From Panagrolaimus kolymaensis (lineage: Eukaryota; Nematoda; Chromadorea; Rhabditida; Panagrolaimidae): DNA of 64,000 bases. The position numbers were made by a program, and so were the translations under genes. The notes below the pieces were generated by a model, which saw only the letters and a program-made list of their open reading frames with translations, searched no databases and was not told where the DNA came from. The stretch covers positions 1,364,001-1,428,000 of the forward strand of contig JAJQJQ010000047.1 in the NCBI GenBank assembly GCA_028622995.1, in the 5' to 3' direction. The first letter of the stretch is position 1; each line of letters begins with the position of its first letter. Below are positions 58,461-64,000 of this stretch, in pieces.

Positions 58461-59223
58461 ATGGTATTATTGGAAATATTTTTATTTATTTTTTATATTA
58501 AATCTTTGTTTGGTTGCTATCCAACAAAAAGCCAAGATCCACCTGTTACTACTCCACCTCCAATGATTACATCTACAACAACCATCATAGAGCCGGAAAC
58601 TACTACAACAACCACAACCACAACGTCTACGACAACCACTACAACAACAACGACGACTGCTTCATGTCCACCACCAACTCCTTGTGCCCCACAAGGATTT
58701 CCAGAAATTTTCTTTTCCACTGATGTAGTTTTAGCATCTGGTCCTTATGTAAAAGCTGATCCTGTTGGTGTGTATTTAAAGACTGGGATCCAAAAAAAAT
58801 AATCATTAAATAATTTTTAGGAACCTGTGGCGCCACTGCTAATGGACAAACAAGTTACTATGATGGAGCTACTCCAGAAATACCTTTAGAAATGCTTTTA
58901 TGAGTGAATCAGCGGGGTTATGGAATAGAGCCAATTGTGTATCAGCATGCATTTGTGATGTCAATGGTGAATGTTTCACTGTTGCTCCAAATCCTATGCT
59001 TCAAGGAATATATTTTTATCCTCATTGTGATTCACCAACTGATTGCTATGTTGCGGTTGTTCTTGCAGGAACTGCTGAAATTATAAGTACTACAAATCCA
59101 GCAAATACTTATTCAAATGGAAACCAAATTGATCCCGTTACTGGAAGTAATAAACCTGTGACAGATCCATCTTACCCTAGATCTGCAAGTGTTGGATGTG
59201 ATGGGTGCCCGGTTTGCGCTTAA
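58461..59223 (+). CDS. Secreted Thr-rich, Cys-rich protein
   Basis: Starts with a signal peptide (MVLLEIFLFIFYIKSLFG), then a proline/threonine stretch of about 50 residues that is almost all Thr from (ACN) repeats, typical of an O-glycosylated mucin-like stalk. A Cys-rich domain follows (CPPPTPCAPQ; CVSACICDVNGEC; HCDSPTDC; VGCDGCPVCA). The ATG at 58461 is chosen to begin the signal peptide. The middle is ambiguous. A donor after 58767 with acceptor at 58820 gives a coding-like TCGATANGQTSYYDGATPEI but a TGA at 58901. A donor after 58771 with acceptor at 58889 joins the two halves in frame. Likely extracellular or cuticle-associated; family not recognised. Confidence 0.65.
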
Positions 59224-61696
59224 ATAAACAAAACCACAAAGAAAAATGGTAGATTTCTTAACTTTATTTTTTATTGACTGCCAAAAAAGAAGGAAACTTT
59301 GGTAAATTATAATAACGATTTATTTTAAAAAATTATTAACGAAAAGTAGCTCGTGAATAAATATTTTAAAAGTAAATCTTCAGTAAACTAACTCAAAGTT
59401 GTCGCGTGGATGAAAGGGAAATTGTTCATGCGACAAATATCCAAAAAAATAATCCTTTAGAGAAAATACAAAAATAAAAACAAAGTGACAAAAAAAAGCG
59501 AAGACAAACACTTAAAATAAAATATTTCTTGTTTTTGATCTTTGAAGATGGGTCTCCTTTTTTGGAGGTGACTCTAACTTTGACTTGCCAGGATGGAAAA
59601 ATAAGAACTTAGTTTTTTTTCTCACTTCTTAATCCTCTCTGCATAAACAATTATTTTAAAAGGAAAGTAAAGAAAAAATAAAAACTCCCAACAAAAAAAA
59701 TTCAAATCTTTAATGTAAACATAAACCTTAAATAGAAGACGAAGACAGAGAATAAAGGCCAGGAAGAAAAATAAAAACATTAGAAAAAAAAGGAAAAAGG
59801 TTTGTTTCTGATTTTTTTTCTTTCGATTGTTTTTTTTGTTGTCGTGAGAGAGGTTTTTTATGGATGCTGCTATTCTCAAAAATATTCCTATTTTTTTTTT
59901 TATTACAATCGTTAAACTGCGAATAAAAAAAAGTCATAACAAAAAAAATGTAAGAGGTATTGTCAATGGCGCCAAGGGAAGAAGGTGTACACCTTTATTT
60001 GTAATAGTATAAAAAATATAATAAAAAATATGTAATAAAAATAGAAACGAGAAGCATAATATTGGCTAACAAGCAAGCGAAAAATGGGTTTGGTTGGTGA
60101 TGTTTAAAAAAAAGTTAAATTTAATTAAAGATTAATAAACTGAAAATCAAAAACCATGGTTGCAAAATGGTTTAAAACAAGCGGTGGAAAATTGGTTTAA
60201 TTTAGAAGCAAATTTATTTTCACAAAATGAAATTCGTTTAAAAATTTAAGATTCTAACTATACATGCAATTTATTTTTTGGGATCCAAAAAGTGAAAGCC
60301 AAGAATAAATTTGAAAAATAGAAATTGTTATCTTTCTAAAAATCTTAGTCGAAAAACAAGCTTTCTCTCTTCATTGAAAATGCAAAAAACCCTTAAATCC
60401 TCTCTTATCCAAAAAAAGAAGCTTATTCTATAAACCAAAAACGTTCATTTATCTATGTCATAATTTCATTCTCTATTCATGTATAAAATATTTTCCATGG
60501 TTTACAACAAAATTTTAAACGCATTTAAAATTTATAAAAAATAAAAAAACTGATGTTCGTCAAAGAAAAAAAATAAGCGTGTCAATCTGAACGAACGCGT
60601 GCCAAAAAAAAATATGCTAAATCACAAAGCAACATTGGTATTTGGTGGTCAGCGGCGCTTTTTTTTAAACAAAATATAAAGCAAAAAAAGAGAGAGATGA
60701 TGATGCTCTCTTCAAGGATGGATGCCAGCAGCCGTTGTTCGTTCATCGATTTATGTTCGTCTGCTTTGTATCGTTTAATTCTTCTTTTTTTCCATCTTTC
60801 TTTCGGCAATTGGTTTGCTACATATTGAATTATATTTAGAATGAAGGGCGACGCTTTTTGATGTTCATTGTTGATGATGAAGGGTCAATAGCTTTTGATT
60901 TGGTGGAATTCGGCATAAAAAGAGAAAAAAAAGCGAGGTCATCATTTTGTCGTCTGTCGTCTGGTTTGGAAAAACGTTATAAAATTTTTTTTAAGAGAAA
61001 GCCCTCGAAAAAATGCCGAACATTGTTAATTTGCTTTTATTGTTCAAAGCAACAAGCAAAAAAGGATTTGCATTTTTGCGAAATTGAGACATTTGCAAAA
61101 CGATAATAATTAACGAACAAACACAAAATATTGACACTTGTTTGTGTGTTAAAAAAATCATTTCTGCCAGAATTTATATGATTTCATAATTTTCAAAGCG
61201 ACTTTATTGAAAATAATTAAAGCATTTTTTTTAATTTTTAAATTGTTTTGAAATCTATTCTAATTGTAAAGATGCTTGTTCAGCAATATTATCAAGGTTA
61301 AAAAATCTTGAATATCTACATCAAAAAAGTGAACGTGTGCTTTTAAGTTTTTTCTCCTCGAAACGGATGGTAACAAAAAGGTTCAGAAACCAAAATCCTG
61401 ATTAACTCTAAAAAAGTGCACAAAAAAAACAAGTTTAAATCATTTTTTTAAATTCAAGCACTTTTATCTGATTTTTCTTTTCTCGCGTATTAGCTGCCTG
61501 TCTCGTTTTTTCTTGCTATTGTTTTATCCATCTTCTCCAAAAAAAAGAGGAGAGAGAGGCTACTGCACCAAATGGAATTGATCTGTTTCCTATTATTTCT
61601 CTGTCGCGTGTGTGTGTTTTTTTATTAATGTCGAATAAGCAACGATTCAATTCAAATAAATAAAATAAATGAAAAGAAAATATAATTAATAAATAA
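59224..61696. other. Intergenic region, no gene supported
   Basis: AT-rich with homopolymer runs. Frames at 59622-59937 (minus) and 60582-61106 (both strands) are not supported by domains or splicing. A GAGAGAGAGGC/TGTGTGTG patch lies near 61545-61620, upstream of the sulfotransferase, perhaps in its promoter or 5' UTR. Confidence 0.55.
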
Positions 61697-63231
61697 ATGA
61701 GTTTAAATCATATTTTATTATTGATTAATCATAATTACCAAAAATTTAAATTAAATTTATTAAATATTCGACACATTGGAAGTTTATTTGTTATTTTAAT
61801 ATATTTTTTATTTGCAATTATTTTAATTCGAGCTTCAGTATATTATTCTGAACAAAGAAGTTTCGAAACCTTGACGGTTCAAAAACAAACCATTCATGAT
61901 TATTTAAATAAAAATGAAGAAAAACTTGTGGAAGACACTACGACGGAAGAGGAAAAAAGTCCATTTGCAACAGCTATTTTCAGCAATAATGAGGTACAGT
62001 TGAAAAGTTGATTTTTGTTTAGAAATTTCTGGATTATTAGTTTTGTAGGTTCTAAATAACACTGATATTCGATTAGAAATGTTGCCAATGACGTGTGAAA
62101 CTATTCCAGGTGAATGTGCAACAAGATTTTTATCCGTCCAGCTTTCAACTCTAAAAGTAAGTAATTTTTTTTAGCTCAAATTTATTTACAACTTTAAATA
62201 AACAAGCAATTTCTTTGTTTTTTTTTTTGGATTTTTAGCCACATATTCCACGTCCAAAAAATTAGTTCTTTTTTTCCTTAGAAAAATTTCAAGCTTTAAT
62301 TTTTTTAACTACTATAGATTTTTAATTTTAATCTCAAAAAATTTTCTCACATTTTTGTTTTGAACTACTTTATGCTAATTTTTTGTCTCAAAAGATTCGA
62401 TTGTTGAATCAAGTACATAGTTTTTTTACATTGTTTTTTTCCAGGTTGCTCCAAAACACAAAATGCTTCTTTGCCCTGTTCCTGGCAACCTTGCTTCGTT
62501 CCTCAAAAAAACTATGTGTTTCTTATTTGATGAAGAAAATTACGATGTCACGAATAAAACTCTAACCGATGATGTAATTGATGAAGATTTATGTAAACTT
62601 CGAAATAATTTTGAAACCTTCAAGGATTTTGAAATATTTTATCCAAATATTACTAATTCTGATTGGACTTTTTTAACAATAATTCGAGATCCAATGGAGC
62701 GATTTTTGGCGAGATTTGTTGAACATTGTATTAAAAATAATAACGAATGTAATGGATGTCAAGGAAATATGACTTGTTTTTTGATTAAACAACATTCAAT
62801 AATTATTAATTTTAATATCGAAAATTTTGTTAAAGGCTCCGAAGAAGCTATATTTTTGCCACAAACATGGTTAGCCCAAAATTAAATTTTCCCTCACAAA
62901 AATTAATAATTTTCGTTTCAGGAATTGCAACTTTCAAAAAGGTTTTGAAAAAATTAATTATTCCAACAAAAATATGGAAGAAAGAAATGTTTCCTCTGTG
63001 CTTTTTGATTTCCTTGAAAATCGAAATGTCTCAACTCCGACTTTGGAAAAAATACAGAGCAAATTTCAAGTTCCCGATGGAAATAGCGATGCACACATTT
63101 ATGAATTTCTTGAAAATAGATTACTTCAAAATACTTTTTTGCTAAACCTTTTTATTCGTTGTTATTATTGGGATTTTGTTGTTTTAAATTATCCATTTCC
63201 AATTAAAAATAATGAAAATGAAATTTTGTAA
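61697..63231 (+). CDS. Nematode-type carbohydrate sulfotransferase
   Basis: Four exons, 61697-61993, 62049-62156, 62445-62869, 62922-63231, phases joining, 379 aa. Type II membrane topology: a short cytosolic N-terminus, a signal anchor (IGSLFVILIYFLFAIILI), an acidic stem, then a lumenal catalytic domain. The PAPS-binding regions are KHKMLLCPVPGNLASFLKK (5' phosphosulfate loop) and TIIRDPMERFLARF (3' phosphate binding, RDPxxRF). CNGCQGNMTCFL and FLPQTWNCNF followed by a C-terminal VVLNYPFP are hallmarks of the expanded nematode sulfotransferase-2 family. It would transfer sulfate from PAPS to glycans in the Golgi. The 5' loop is degenerate (PGNLASF where active chondroitin sulfotransferases have PKxGxT/S), and the usual Ser after RDPxxR is Ala, so activity is uncertain. 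Confidence 0.85.
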
Positions 63232-63577
63232 CCCTACAATTAAAACTTACGTTAAGGTCATTAAAAATACAAAGACAAACAAAAAACAAAGATCTAAAAG
63301 CCATAATAAAAACTGAAGTTGGTAGAGATGCATCTTACATGCATATATATTAGTATTATTGATTTGTTTTAAAAATGCCCTTTTTTCTAGTTTTTTTCCC
63401 CCAAAACATATTGATTAATAAATATGGCAATAAACTCAAAAAAGACCTTTGATGGAAAAGAGCGAATTTGATAGTTTTTTATAATCAAATGCTCTTTCTC
63501 CGTTTGTTTATTTTTTAGCTCATTTTTATTTTTATAAAAAAACGATTTATTTTTATGGAAGCTTTTTCAATACAAGC
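63232..63577. other. Short intergenic region
   Basis: 345 bp between sulfotransferase and glucosylceramidase genes on the same strand. It contains the 3' UTR of the first (AATAAA-like at 63416) and the promoter of the second. The inverted pair GGAAAAGAGCGAATTTGATA / TAATCAAATGCTCTTTCTCC around 63452-63501 could form a hairpin. The spacing is larger than the roughly 100 bp of typical nematode operons. Confidence 0.5.
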
Positions 63578-64000
63578 ATGAATTTTATATTTTTAATATT
63601 TTTGTTATTTGTAATTAACGTATCTGGTAAATTTTAAGATGCTTCTTCGAATAATAATATCCCATTTTAGCAACTCCTCGATGCATTAGCAAAACATTTC
63701 CTGGACCTGACAAAAATTTAGTTTGCGTGTGTAATTCAACTTATTGTGACGATATCGAAGAGGTTGAAATTTCAGAAGGAAATATTTATGTTTATGAATC
63801 TACTCTTGATGGAAAGCGATTAGAACTTCGAAAAAATGATTTTCAGCCATACAAAGCAGAAGTCAAAATTACGATAAATATAAACAAAAACCAGAAATTT
63901 CAAAAACTGTTTGGCTTTGGTGGAGCTTTTACCGATACTGTTGGAATAAATTTGCTGAAACTTAGTAAAGAGACTCAAAAAAAGTTGCTTTATTCTTATT
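63578..64000 (+). CDS. Glucosylceramidase (GH30), 5' part
   Basis: Exon 1 63578-63626 encodes a signal peptide (MNFIFLIFLLFVINVSA); exon 2 begins at 63671 and runs off the window. The mature N-terminus reads TPRCISKTFPGPDKNLVCVC then NSTYCDD, the paired cysteines typical of human GBA1-like enzymes, followed by YESTLDGKRLEL and the very conserved KFQKLFGFGGAFTDTVGINL. The enzyme cleaves glucosylceramide to glucose and ceramide in the lysosome, and the signal peptide fits that route. The TIM barrel and both catalytic glutamates lie beyond the window, so intactness cannot be judged. Confidence 0.93.

Noticed and set aside
58517..58720. Minus-strand Val-rich frame (VVVVVVDVVVV)
   Set aside because: Complement of the ACN repeat that encodes the Thr-rich stalk on the plus strand.
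63232..63577. Operon of sulfotransferase and glucosylceramidase
   Set aside because: The 345-bp gap is long for a nematode operon, and the second gene has its own signal-peptide exon with no acceptor-like site just before its ATG.

Overview
The window looks like nuclear DNA of a nematode. It is very AT-rich. Genes are split by short introns with GTAAGT-type donors and mostly ATTTTTAG acceptors, and several first exons have an acceptor-like TTTTAG just before the ATG, as expected of spliced-leader trans-splicing. Protein families also fit: a nematode-type carbohydrate sulfotransferase, an FGD-type RhoGEF, a small four-TM protein with a Cys-rich N-terminus, and glucosylceramidase. A tylenchid-like (clade IV) species is a guess, not something the sequence proves.

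Layout. 1-22770 is one uninterrupted satellite array of about 163 monomers of 137-141 bp. It has clear higher-order repeats and runs off the left edge. 22771-23771 is unique non-coding DNA. 23772-28600 (minus) is a 12-exon SRPK-like protein kinase whose first intron carries a 1.58-kb fold-back element. 28600-31120 is an intergenic stretch with another inverted-repeat element (tRNA-like boxes inside) and a near-perfect 88-bp palindrome. 31126 begins a rhodopsin-type GPCR of which only the first exon is present.

31.5-48.9 kb is a local duplication cluster. A block with a four-TM gene, fragments, and a gene for a ubiquitin-like (UBL) plus kinase-fold-like protein exists twice, about 9.94 kb apart. 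A third, diverged and intact UBL/kinase-like gene lies between them. The two recent copies carry different lesions in the UBL part: one has a frameshift in UBL exon 2, the other lost UBL exon 1. Orphan exons of the same family, a copied 3' tail of the neighbouring FGD gene, and repeated upstream modules show repeated local copying. A 95-bp GC-rich hAT-like MITE with an 8-bp target duplication sits in one copy, and the other copy keeps the empty site.

48883-52464 (minus) is a complete 10-exon DH-PH-FYVE-PH protein (FGD type). 52.5-58.4 kb is AT-rich, homopolymer-rich DNA with no gene I can support. 58461-59223 (plus) is a secreted Thr-rich, Cys-rich protein with an ambiguous splice. 61697-63231 (plus) is a type II membrane sulfotransferase. 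63578 to the right edge (plus) is the start of a glucosylceramidase (GH30) gene.

The best candidate for something undescribed is the UBL/kinase-like family and its decaying duplicates. The satellite's layered higher-order structure is the next most interesting. No operon, CRISPR array or confident tRNA was seen.
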